This document shows, one piece after another, positions 19,582-28,800 of a stretch of 64,000 nucleotides of DNA (the stretch's first letter is position 1; each line of letters begins with the position of its first letter). The DNA is taken from NCBI RefSeq assembly GCF_900100365.1, contig NZ_FNKU01000001.1, positions 5,514,501 to 5,578,500 on the forward strand, written 5' to 3'. This stretch comes from Pseudomonas cannabina. Lineage in GTDB: Bacteria > Pseudomonadota > Gammaproteobacteria > Pseudomonadales > Pseudomonadaceae. A program made the translations under genes and the position numbers. The notes under the pieces are model-generated. The model ran no database searches, had not been told where the DNA came from, and saw nothing but the letters and a program-made list of their open reading frames with translations.

Positions 19582-21135
19582 ATGAACCTGATTCAACATG
19601 CCGATTCTCCACGCTACATCCGGTTGCATCCGCTGGATAACGTCGTGGTCGTGGTCAACGACCAGGGCGTGCCGGCCGGGACCGAGTTCGACAACGGCCT
19701 GGTGACCGTCGATAACGTGCCGCAGAGCCACAAGGTCAGCACCGTGGATCTGGCGGTCGGCGAGGCGATTATTCGTTACGGCCATACCATTGGTTACGCG
19801 CTGCAACCGATCCCGCGCGGCAGTTGGGTCAGGGAAGATCAACTGCGCATGCCGTCTGCGCCTGCGCTCGACAGCCTGCCGATGTCCGACGCGGTGCCGG
19901 AGAAACAGGCGCCGCTTGAAGGCTATACCTTCGAAGGCTACCGCAATGCCGATGGCACGGTGGGTACCCGGAACATTCTGGGCATTACCACCACTGTGCA
20001 GTGCGTGACCGGCGTGCTGGATCATGCGGTCAAACGCATTCGTGACGAATTGTTGCCCAAGTACCCGAACGTTGACGACGTGGCGGCGCTGACCCACAGC
20101 TACGGCTGTGGTGTGGCGATCACTGCCACCGATGCCTACATCCCGATTCGCACCGTGCGCAATCTGGCGCGCAACCCGAATCTGGGCGGCGAAGCGCTGG
20201 TCATCAGTCTGGGCTGCGAGAAATTGCAGGCCGGGCAGGTCATGCACGAAGGCGACAGCTCGGTGGACCTGAGCGATCCCTGGTTGTACCGGCTTCAGGA
20301 CTCCAGCCACGGCTTCAATGAAATGATCGAGCAGATCATGGAACTGGCCGAGACACGCCTGAAGAAACTAGATCTGCGCCGTCGCGAGACCGTTCCGGCC
20401 TCGGAGCTGATCCTTGGCATGCAATGCGGCGGCAGTGATGCGTTTTCCGGCATCACCGCCAACCCGGCGCTGGGCTATGCCTCGGACCTGCTGTTGCGTG
20501 CTGGCGCGACGGTGATGTTTTCCGAAGTGACTGAAGTGCGTGATGCTATTTATCTGCTGACCTCCCGTGCGCAGGACCAGGACGTCGCTCAGGCGCTGGT
20601 TCGCGAGATGGACTGGTACGATCGCTATCTGGCCAAAGGCGAGGCGGATCGCAGCGCCAACACCACGCCGGGTAACAAGAAGGGCGGGTTGTCGAACATT
20701 GTCGAAAAATCCCTGGGGTCGATCGTCAAATCCGGCAGCAGCGCGATCAATGGCGTGCTTGGCCCTGGTGAACGGGTCAGCGGCAAAGGCCTGATCTTCT
20801 GCGCCACGCCGGCCAGTGACTTTGTCTGCGGCACGCTGCAACTGGCCGCCGGGATGAACCTGCACGTATTCACCACCGGGCGCGGTACTCCGTATGGTCT
20901 GGCGATGGCTCCGGTGGTCAAGGTGTCGACCCGCACTGAACTGGCCCAGCGCTGGCCCGACCTGATCGATATCGACGCCGGCCGCATCGCCACCGGACGC
21001 GCCAGCATCGAGGATCTGGGCTGGGAGTTGTTCCACTTCTATCTGGACGTGGCCAGCGGCAAGAAAAAAACCTGGACCGAACACTACCGCCTGCACAACG
21101 ACATCACCCTGTTCAACCCGGCACCGATTACCTGA
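19582..21135 (+). CDS. garD: Galactarate dehydratase
   Basis: 517 aa. N-terminal SAF domain (residues ~1-95, with [16 protein letters not shown]) and the large UxaA/GarD C-terminal part with [26 protein letters not shown] and [19 protein letters not shown], the Cys-bearing metal-site segments. It dehydrates galactarate to 5-dehydro-4-deoxyglucarate, the substrate of KdgD. ATG 19582 is preferred over the GTG three bases earlier because AGGA sits 7 bases before it. No GudD glucarate dehydratase is visible, so galactarate is the safest substrate call for this block. Confidence 0.92.
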   Translation: MNLIQHADSPRYIRLHPLDNVVVVVNDQGVPAGTEFDNGLVTVDNVPQSHKVSTVDLAVGEAIIRYGHTIGYALQPIPRGSWVREDQLRMPSAPALDSLPMSDAVPEKQAPLEGYTFEGYRNADGTVGTRNILGITTTVQCVTGVLDHAVKRIRDELLPKYPNVDDVAALTHSYGCGVAITATDAYIPIRTVRNLARNPNLGGEALVISLGCEKLQAGQVMHEGDSSVDLSDPWLYRLQDSSHGFNEMIEQIMELAETRLKKLDLRRRETVPASELILGMQCGGSDAFSGITANPALGYASDLLLRAGATVMFSEVTEVRDAIYLLTSRAQDQDVAQALVREMDWYDRYLAKGEADRSANTTPGNKKGGLSNIVEKSLGSIVKSGSSAINGVLGPGERVSGKGLIFCATPASDFVCGTLQLAAGMNLHVFTTGRGTPYGLAMAPVVKVSTRTELAQRWPDLIDIDAGRIATGRASIEDLGWELFHFYLDVASGKKKTWTEHYRLHNDITLFNPAPIT

Positions 21136-21264
21136 CAGGGTGGGCCGCTGCGCGCTGTCTGAGCACAATCCGAAAGATTCTCTGAACTTTAGGGCGCTCT
21201 GTGGCCTCTTCTACTGTAGGGCGGCTGGTCTGGTCGCCTTCGTTGAAGGTGCAGGAGATTTCAA

Positions 21265-21504
21265 ATGGGTTGGATATCGGAAAATCATTTGTGGTTATTT
21301 GCAGCGCTGACCGCCCTGATCGTGATTTCGGACATCTGGGCAGTCATGCGTATTCGCAAAAGCAAGACACAGTCTAGCAACAAGCTGATGTGGATCATCG
21401 TCGTCGTCGCCGTGCCGATCGCTGGCGTACTCGCTCTTATCGTTGCAGGTCCGCGTCATGTGGACACCCCTGCCAAACCTGAGCAGCAAAGCACCAAGTA
21501 CTGA
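21265..21504 (+). CDS. Small membrane protein with phospholipase D-nuclease N-terminal (PLDc_N) domain
   Basis: 79 aa with two hydrophobic helices (HLWLFAALTALIVISDIWAV and LMWIIVVVAVPIAGVLALIV) separated by a short basic loop, the layout of the PLDc_N domain found alone or fused to other domains. Its function is unknown. ATG 21265 has GGAG about 10 bases upstream. An intrinsic terminator follows directly, so it is a single-gene unit. Confidence 0.75.
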   Translation: MGWISENHLWLFAALTALIVISDIWAVMRIRKSKTQSSNKLMWIIVVVAVPIAGVLALIVAGPRHVDTPAKPEQQSTKY

Positions 21505-21518
21505 CCCCGCCTTCGATA

Positions 21519-21548
21519 AATACCCCACCAGCCAGCGGGGTATTTTTT
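21519..21548 (+). terminator. Intrinsic terminator
   Basis: Stem ATACCCC ... GGGGTAT with a 12-base loop followed by TTTTTTT, 15 bases after the stop of the small membrane gene. Confidence 0.8.
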
Positions 21549-21688
21549 TCAGCGCCATTTTCCCCGCCCACAGACCCTCTGCATGGAAAGAGGCGCCGTC
21601 GACTGGCAAAAATAAAAAACTCTGCAATTCTTCTGCAATGACGAGGTGTTTATATGCTCGCCATCCAGACCCGAAAAGGAGAGAGCAC

Positions 21689-21880
21689 ATGTCGATCATC
21701 ACCAAGTGGGCGTTGCAGGCGGTTGCATTATTTGTGCTGGGCTGGATGGCAGCAGTGACGGCGAGCTGGAGCAACAACGTTGCCAGTGGCACAGGAAATG
21801 ACCGGCTGGCAGAGCTGAACAGTGGCGTACTGACGACGTCAGCAGTCGCCGGCTTGAGCGCTGCCACACGGGTTGAATGA
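21689..21880 (+). CDS. Small single-helix membrane protein, unknown function
   Basis: 63 aa from ATG 21689, with AAGGAGAG 5-12 bases upstream, a strong ribosome site. One hydrophobic helix near the N-terminus (WALQAVALFVLGWMAAVTA) is followed by a polar Ser/Thr/Ala-rich tail. No family recognised. It could be an envelope stress or anchored small protein. The good ribosome site and a downstream GGCCCAC/GTGGGCC stem support it as a real gene. Confidence 0.6.
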   Translation: MSIITKWALQAVALFVLGWMAAVTASWSNNVASGTGNDRLAELNSGVLTTSAVAGLSAATRVE

Positions 21881-22184
21881 GCCCGCCAGGCCATTACTTT
21901 TTTGCAGGCAAAAACATGGCCCACAACGGGGTGGGCCAAATGGGATTCATCAAAGGAGTGGGTTCAATTTACCCAGCCTGACGTGAAGAGGATGTGAAAC
22001 GGATGTCATGGAAACGAGAACTGTTTCAAATTCAGGACAGCACTGAAAAGCGCTGAAAGAGGCGTGCAGCGGAGTGGTTGCAGAGTGCCCGTCGTACCCA
22101 CGCGAGGCGTCGGTACAACAGGCAGCAAACGGATCAGCCGTATGACAGCGCTGATCCGCGATTCATGAGGAGAGTCTCAACGCT
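21881..22184. other. Intergenic region, 304 bp
   Basis: It holds one hairpin, TGGCCCAC ... GTGGGCCA (about 21917-21938), without a T-run on the plus strand but preceded on the other strand by T5. No gene, repeat family or promoter stands out in the rest. Confidence 0.4.
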
Positions 22185-22385
22185 TCAGCGGGCCATGGCC
22201 CTGGCGCTTCGCTCTGGAGCGGCACGTTGCGTCATGTGAGGGAGTGGATGAGGTGCGTCGATTCGGGACTTCATGCGATCTGCGAACTCTCTGGCTTCCT
22301 GCCAGCTCCGGCAGCTCACCGGATAGTCATCCAGTTTTACAACCCAGTTAGCTCCGTACATACCTTCTTCAATTCGGATAAGCAT
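22185..22385 (-). CDS. Small hypothetical protein
   Basis: 66 aa from ATG 22383-22385 (MLIRIEEGMYGANWVVKLDD). GGAGG lies 9 bases upstream of this ATG and directly touches the in-frame ATG at 22394, so the inner one is the likely start. Compact, charged, no signal or helix pair. The core WVVKLDDYPVSCRSWQEAREFADRM reads like a small globular domain. No family recognised. It stands alone between two oppositely organised units. Confidence 0.55.
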   Translation of the reverse strand: MLIRIEEGMYGANWVVKLDDYPVSCRSWQEAREFADRMKSRIDAPHPLPHMTQRAAPERSARAMAR

Positions 22386-22598
22386 GGTTGGCATCCTCCA
22401 GTCAGTAAGGTTGAATCTGTGCCGAGTCATCGGCGCGAAAGCAGACGACGAAATCCTGCGCCGAAAATCCGCGTTGGGCTACAAAAAATTACAAATCCCG
22501 ATGAATGCGACTTATCGTCTAAAGCCCGCATCGGTGCTATGAAAAAGTTTGCACGCAGGCAGCCTGACGCAAGAATGTGACAGGCTGTGGAGGGCGAA

Positions 22599-23384
22599 TC
22601 AGAACGCCAGTTTGAAGCCGATAATGCCCAGCATGACTGCCAGACAAGGGCGCAGCAGATCATCGGACACGCGGCCAGTCATGTGACTGCCCAGGTAGAT
22701 GCCCGGTAGCGAACCCATCAACAGCCAGCCCAGCAATTCCCAGTTCATGTTGCCCATGCTCGCGTGGCCCAGACCGGCGACCAGCGTCAGCGGGACGGCA
22801 TGCGCGATTTCTGTGCCTACCAGGCGTCGGGTGGGCAGCAGCGGATAAAGAATGAACAGCGCCACGGTGCCAAGCGCGCCCGCTCCGATGGACGTCAGTG
22901 CGACCATGGTGCCGAGGATCAGGCCGGTGATAACGGTCAGTACCGTCAGGCTGGTGCCACTGAAAAAGGAATGACCGTCGCCGCGGCCATGGGCGAAGGC
23001 CAGCAGCCTTTTCTTGAACAGAATGGCCAGTGCGGTCAGTAGCAGGACAAACCCCAGCGCCTGTTTGATGATTGCGTTCAGCGCATCAGGTGCCGTATGC
23101 AGCGAACTCAGAAACCACAGCGTCATGAGCACGGCCGGAACGCTGCCGAGGGTCAGCAGGCCAGTGACCTTCCAGTCGATATTGTCGTTTTTACGGTGAA
23201 CCAGCACCCCGCCGGATTTGGTAATCGCGGCATACAACAGGTCCGTACCCACGGCGGTCGCTGGATTGATACCAAACCACAGCAGGATCGGCGTCATCAA
23301 CGAGCCGCCGCCGACGCCCGTCATACCCACGATAAACCCGACTACCAGCCCTGCAACGACAAACCCCAGATTACCCGCTTCCAT
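22599..23384 (-). CDS. TauE/SafE-family membrane transporter
   Basis: About 261 aa, eight hydrophobic segments. The N-terminal repeat has FIVGMTGVGGGSLMTPIL and the C-terminal repeat GSLPGIYLGSHMTGRVS, both hallmarks of the sulfite-exporter TauE/SafE (DUF81) family. ATG 23382-23384 (MEAGNLGFV) is chosen over a TTG five codons upstream; AAGG precedes it. Export of sulfite, sulfoacetate or another sulfur-containing organic anion is the family role; the substrate here is unknown, with no sulfur genes adjacent. Confidence 0.85.
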   Translation of the reverse strand: MEAGNLGFVVAGLVVGFIVGMTGVGGGSLMTPILLWFGINPATAVGTDLLYAAITKSGGVLVHRKNDNIDWKVTGLLTLGSVPAVLMTLWFLSSLHTAPDALNAIIKQALGFVLLLTALAILFKKRLLAFAHGRGDGHSFFSGTSLTVLTVITGLILGTMVALTSIGAGALGTVALFILYPLLPTRRLVGTEIAHAVPLTLVAGLGHASMGNMNWELLGWLLMGSLPGIYLGSHMTGRVSDDLLRPCLAVMLGIIGFKLAF

Positions 23385-23475
23385 AACCAACCTTGTCAAA
23401 CCAATGCATCAGGCAAAAAGTGCCGGGAAGCATAACGACTTGAATCCGAAATGGTTATGACGAAGTGATCTAACG

Positions 23476-25302
23476 TTATAACCGCTTGTCGCGGATGACA
23501 GCCGCTTCGGCGGCCTCGGCAACGCTTTGCAGGCGACGGGTCGGGCCGAGCCAGTCCACCAGCGCGTCGGCTTCCATGGGTTTGGCAATCAGATAGCCTT
23601 GCCCCTCGTCGCAACCCCATTGCTTGACCAGACGGCGAATCTCGTCGGTCTCGATGCCTTCCGCCACTACGCAATAGCCCAGCTTTTTGGCCAGGCCGAT
23701 CAAGGCCTTGACCAGCCGCTGATCAGTCTTGTCCGACGCCAGATTGCGAATCAGCGACTGGTCCAGCTTGACCGTGGTGGCGGGCAGCTGACGCAGATAA
23801 TTCCAGTTGCTGTAGCCCGTGCCGAAGTCATCGATCGCCACATCCATGCCCATCTGGCGCATGCGTTCCAGCTGATGGCGTACTTCGGCCGGGTTGTGCA
23901 TCAAGGCACCTTCGGTGAACTCCAGCTCGAACCGGGTAGGGTCGATCTTGTGCTGACCCAACAGGCGAATCATCCGGTCGGTAAAGGCCGGGCCGGTGAG
24001 GTCTTCCGGGCTCACGTTGATGGCAATACGGAAGTCGAATCCTTCCTGCTGCCAGCTTGCGGCTTGTTCGATTGCACTCTTCAGAACCCACAGACTCAGC
24101 GGGCGCATCAGAGCCGTCTTTTCGGCCAGCGGGACGAACTCGGCCGGCCCGATGGGCCCAAGCGTCGGATGGTTCCAACGCAGCAAGGCTTCCACCGAGG
24201 TGCACAGGCCGGTATTCAGGTCGATGCGCGGCTGGTAAACCAGACGCAGCTGATCGTGAGCATGCACGGCGGTGGTCAGTGAGCTGAGCAATTTGAACGC
24301 ACGCTGTTGCGCGGCATCGTAGTGCGGTTCGTACATCGCCCAGCCGAGCTCGCGGTCACGCGCGTCGTCGGCCGCGCTGATGACCATGCGCATCCAGTCT
24401 TGGTCATTATTATTCGGCTCGCGGTTCAGGCTCACGACGCCAAGGCCCACCTGCATCTGCACCGGAATACCCCGGCACTCTACGGGCGTCTCGAAGTTTT
24501 GCAGGATGGTGCGAAACAGATGTTCAGGCACATGGTCGTGAGGCAACAGAAAACCGAAGCGCGTAGGGCTGACTTTGTACAGCGGGCAGCCCGACGGCAA
24601 CAGGCTCTCCAGACGGTTCTTGATCTCCGTCACCATGTCCTGGGAAAAGCTGTAACCCAGCGCCTTGACGATGTCGTTCAGGAAGGTGGAAGAGATCATG
24701 TCCACCGCCACCAGTTGGTAATCGATACCGGATGCCAGCGCCTGATGAATGTCTTCCTCCAGACGCGACCGGTTGTACAAACCGGTAGGCTGGTCGATGA
24801 AGCAACTGAGCCGCAGGCTGACGATGCGCTTCATGACCAGGGACGCAAAGCCCATGAGCATCTTCGTCTGATGCGCAGTCATCGGCTCGCGAGGCTGGGT
24901 GTCGATCACGCACAGGCTGCCCAGCGCCAGGCCGTCATCGGTAATCAGCGGGGCGCCGGCGTAATAGCGAATATCAGGATGCCCGGTGACCAGGCCGTTG
25001 TTCACGAAACGTTCGTCGAGCGTTGCATTGGGGACTTCGAAGAGCAGATCGGAAAGGATCGTGTACGCACAGAAAGACACGTTACGTGGTGTCTCTCTGG
25101 CCTTCAGGCCAACCCTGGCGCGAAACCACTGGCGATTTTCGTCAACGATGGAGACCAGTGCGATGGGCGACTGAAAAAACGCAGCGGTCATCGACACGAT
25201 TTCGTCCAGTACATCGTCTGAGGTGTCTTCCAGTACACACAGCTCCCTGATGCGCAACAGGCGTTGCGTTTCATTCATCGGGATAGGGGCGCTGGCGTTC
25301 AT
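23476..25302 (-). CDS. GAF-GGDEF-EAL protein, likely cyclic-di-GMP phosphodiesterase
   Basis: 608 aa. GAF domain (~25-165: ALVSIVDENRQWFRARVGL, CVIDTQPREPM), a degenerate GGDEF domain (~170-325) in which the active loop reads SPTRF, and an EAL domain (~345-590). The EAL residues for metal and c-di-GMP binding are present: EALLRWNHP, NVSPEDL, ELEFTEGAL, IDDFGTGYSNWNYL, KLDQSLI, VVAEGIET and GYLIAKPM. So it should hydrolyse c-di-GMP, with the dead GGDEF as a possible GTP sensor. No transmembrane segment, so cytosolic. The GAF domain suggests a small-molecule input. Confidence 0.9.
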   Translation of the reverse strand: MNASAPIPMNETQRLLRIRELCVLEDTSDDVLDEIVSMTAAFFQSPIALVSIVDENRQWFRARVGLKARETPRNVSFCAYTILSDLLFEVPNATLDERFVNNGLVTGHPDIRYYAGAPLITDDGLALGSLCVIDTQPREPMTAHQTKMLMGFASLVMKRIVSLRLSCFIDQPTGLYNRSRLEEDIHQALASGIDYQLVAVDMISSTFLNDIVKALGYSFSQDMVTEIKNRLESLLPSGCPLYKVSPTRFGFLLPHDHVPEHLFRTILQNFETPVECRGIPVQMQVGLGVVSLNREPNNNDQDWMRMVISAADDARDRELGWAMYEPHYDAAQQRAFKLLSSLTTAVHAHDQLRLVYQPRIDLNTGLCTSVEALLRWNHPTLGPIGPAEFVPLAEKTALMRPLSLWVLKSAIEQAASWQQEGFDFRIAINVSPEDLTGPAFTDRMIRLLGQHKIDPTRFELEFTEGALMHNPAEVRHQLERMRQMGMDVAIDDFGTGYSNWNYLRQLPATTVKLDQSLIRNLASDKTDQRLVKALIGLAKKLGYCVVAEGIETDEIRRLVKQWGCDEGQGYLIAKPMEADALVDWLGPTRRLQSVAEAAEAAVIRDKRL

Positions 25303-25871
25303 AGAATTCTCGCTGGGTGCTCAATGATGACTATTTGACATCACGAGACTCACTTTAACAGACGAAAGAATTTCGACTACAGGCGCGCGACAAACAGTTA
25401 GTCGGCCGACGCATGGTTTTTTTGAGGGGGTTTTGTCCTACAAGCCCGGCGAACAAGGCTGTGCCCCATTATTTTCAGGGCTTTATAGCCATTACCGTTC
25501 GTCGCTTGCTAGTGAATCAATGCAAATCAGCGTTGCAGCTGTGCACGCCAGTGGTCGCCGAGCGCATTTGTGTGAAGTCCTTCATGAATATTCGCGTCGG
25601 TAGGGAATTTTTCGGTTTGCGAAATGTCTTTGTCGCACCTGATACAAGTTGCGACAATTTTTACAATTCAGTTGCGCTGTCTCAGGGGTCGCTCAGCGAT
25701 TTTTGCGGCCCGCAACCTTGCACGCTCCATCCAGCAACAGCCCTGCGTGACCGTTTACACCGCTAATCTGTTCCCTGCTTCAGTGACCTCATGCTCATCC
25801 GCCAGGGTGATCGTGAATCATGCCCGTGTGGGCTGTTTTCAGCTATCCAGACCTGCTCCGAGACCTTGAAT
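25303..25871. other. Intergenic region upstream of the large exoprotein gene
   Basis: About 570 bp, much less GC-rich than the flanking genes. No partner transporter (TpsB/CdiB) gene lies here. One 117-codon plus-strand ORF (25413-25766) has no family features or ribosome site and is not called. The exoprotein promoter presumably lies here; I cannot place it with confidence. Confidence 0.5.
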
Positions 25872-28800
25872 ATGGACGTTCGCCAATTTGAATTTCTGTC
25901 GCGCCAGCCTTCGGCTCAGGTGGCTCCGCGCGCCAACTTCATGGGGATGCCCAAACGCCTGCTGGCATTGCTGCTGGCGAACGTCATGTTCTGGCAACCG
26001 GTCTGGGCGCAGGCCGAAGGCATCGCGGTCAGCGGCACCACCAACACGTCCGTAGGCCAGGCCGGCAATGGCGTGCCGGTGATCAACATCGCCGCACCCA
26101 ACGGGGCAGGTTTGTCGCACAACCAGTACCAGCAGTACAACGTCGACAGCAAGGGCGTGATTCTCAACAACGCGACCAATGCCGTACAAGCCACCCAGTT
26201 GGGCGGCAATATTCTGGGTAACAGCCAGTTGGGCGGGCGCGCCGCCAGCACCATCCTCAATGAAGTCACCGGCGCCAATGCCAGTCAGCTCAACGGCTAT
26301 ACCGAAGTGGCCGGGCAGGCGGCGCGGGTTATCGTTGCCAACCCGTATGGTGTGAGCTGCAACGGTTGCGGTTTCATCAATACCCCACGCGTCACCCTCA
26401 GCACCGGCACGCCCGTGCTGGACGCGAACGGCAAGCTCGATCACTTCGCAGTGGACGGCGGCAGCATCAGCATCGACGGCAAAGGCCTGGATGCGAGCGC
26501 GGTCGATCAGTTCGACCTGATCACCCGTTCGGCGAAGATCAACGCGGATATCTACGCCAAACAATTGAACGTCATCACTGGCGCCAACGACGTCAACGAC
26601 GACACGCTGGCGACCACGGCGCGTGCCGGCAATGCTGCCGACAAGCCGCAACTGGCGATCGATTCCTCGGCGCTGGGCGGCATGTATGCCAATGCGATCA
26701 GGCTGGTCGGCACCGAGCAGGGCGTCGGCGTGAAGACGGCGGGCAACATGGCTGCCAGCGGTGGCGACATCCAGATCGACGCCAACGGCCACCTGAACAT
26801 GGCGCAGGCCTCGGCGCAGGGCGCGCTGAACGTCAACGCGCCCAGCGTCGAGATGACCGGCAAAACCTACGCGAGCAGTGTCAACGTGCGTACCCCAGGC
26901 GAGCTGGTCAACCAGCAAAGCCTGGCGGCACGCGAGCGGGTCGAGATCAGCGCGGGCAAAGTGACTAATGCGGGCACCATCGCCTCGGGCATCGAAGCCG
27001 ACAACAGCCGCAACGCGACGGGCGACGTCACGATCAGCGCGCCAGTGGTCGCCAACACCGGCAATATCGAAGCCAGCCGCGCGCTGACCGTCAATGCGGC
27101 ACAAACCCTCAATAACCAGGGCGTGGTGCAAGGCGGTGCGGTCAGCCTGACCAGCGGCCAGATCACCAATCAGGGATTGGCGGCGCGCCTTGTCGGCGAA
27201 CAGTCGCTGTTCATCTCGACCCCCGCCATCGTCAACCTGTCTGGCGTGATCCGCTTCGCGAGCGGGCAAGCGGCCAGCTTGCAACTGGACAGCCTCGACA
27301 ACCGCGACGGGCTGATTCAGGCAACGGGCGGCAGCCTGGCGATCAGCGCAGGTGCGCTGGATAACAGTGGCGGTCAGATCGACGCTGATAGCCTCACGGT
27401 TGCCTCCACAACGCTGAATAACCGTTCCGGTCTGCTGTCGGCACGAGCAGGTAATGCACGGGTGACGGCGAGCACCACGCTGGACAACACCGGCGGCACC
27501 GTTCAGGCGCAGAACTTGCTGAGCGTTGCCGGTGGCACTGTCGTCAACCAGAGTGGCAGCCTGCTGGGGGCGGGCATCGACGTGACGGCGCCGGGCGCGC
27601 AGATCGACAACCGTGGCGGCCTGATTCAGGCATCGGCTGGCGACCTGGCGATCAGTGCAGGTGCGCTGGATAACAGTGCTGGTCAGATCGACGGCAACCG
27701 CCTGACCATTGCGTCCACCACGCTCGACAACCGCTCCGGCCTGCTGTCGGCCCGTGCGGGCGATGCGAATGTGACCGCGCGCGACACGCTGGATAACACT
27801 GGCGGCACTGTTCAGGCGCAGAACCTGCTGAGCGTCACCGGCGGTAATGTGCTTAACCAAAGCGGCCGCCTGCTGGCGGTCACCGGCAACCTCGGTCTCA
27901 ATGCCACAGGTCTGGATAACCGCAGCGGCAGCGTGCTGGGAGCGGGCGTCAACGTCAGCGCACCGGGCGCGCAGATCGATAACCGTGGCGGCAGAATCGT
28001 CGGTGACCGCATCGACCTGAGTGCCGCCGGTCTCGACAACCGCGAGCAGGGCCTGCTGGCCGCCGGAGCGCAAGGCATGGCCCTGCGCTTCGCCCCGACG
28101 GCAAGCCAGGCGCAGTTGCTCAACAGCAGCGGCCAGATCCAGAGTGACGGTGACCTGCAGGTCAGCGGCGCATGGCTGGACAACAGCGGCGGTACGCTGC
28201 TTGGCCAGAGCGTGCTGATCGACGCGCCGCGCCTGATCAACGACAGCAATGGCGCAGTGGTCAGCAGTGGCGGCGACGTGACCCTGACAGTCAACAACCT
28301 GCTGAGCAACATGACCGGCATCATCGATGCGGGCAGCCGTCTGGTCACGCTCAGCGGTGCGTCCGAGCTCGACAATCAGGGCGGCAGCATTCGTGGCAAT
28401 CAGCTGAACCTGCAAGCCACCACCCTGCGCAACAGCCAGCAAGGCCAACTGGTCGCAGGCAGCGGCGGGCTGGTCTACACCGGCAGCACGCTGGATAACA
28501 ACGGCGGTACGCTGCTTGCGAGTGGCGGCACCACCCGGCTGGAGCTGGGCAACGGCGCGGTCAGCAACGTCGGCGGGACGATTCAGGGCGACACCGTGCA
28601 GGTTACCGCCGGTTCGCTGGACACCAGCAGCGACGGCAGCAAGGCGGGCATGGTCTCCAGCCTGGTCGACAGCCTGACCCTGAGTGTGGATTCGCTGACC
28701 AGCGATGCGGGCAAACTCTTCGCCAGAACCGCGCTGGTATCGACCGGCACCACGCTGTCGAACACCAACGGCAGCCAGCTAAGCGGCGACAGCGTCAACC

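Noticed and set aside
25335..25340. TTGACA as a -35 element for the exoprotein gene
   Set aside because: No acceptable -10 hexamer at 16-18 bases, and it lies more than 500 bp from the start codon.
25413..25766. 117-codon ORF upstream of the exoprotein gene
   Set aside because: No ribosome site, odd composition, no recognisable family; more likely untranslated upstream DNA.
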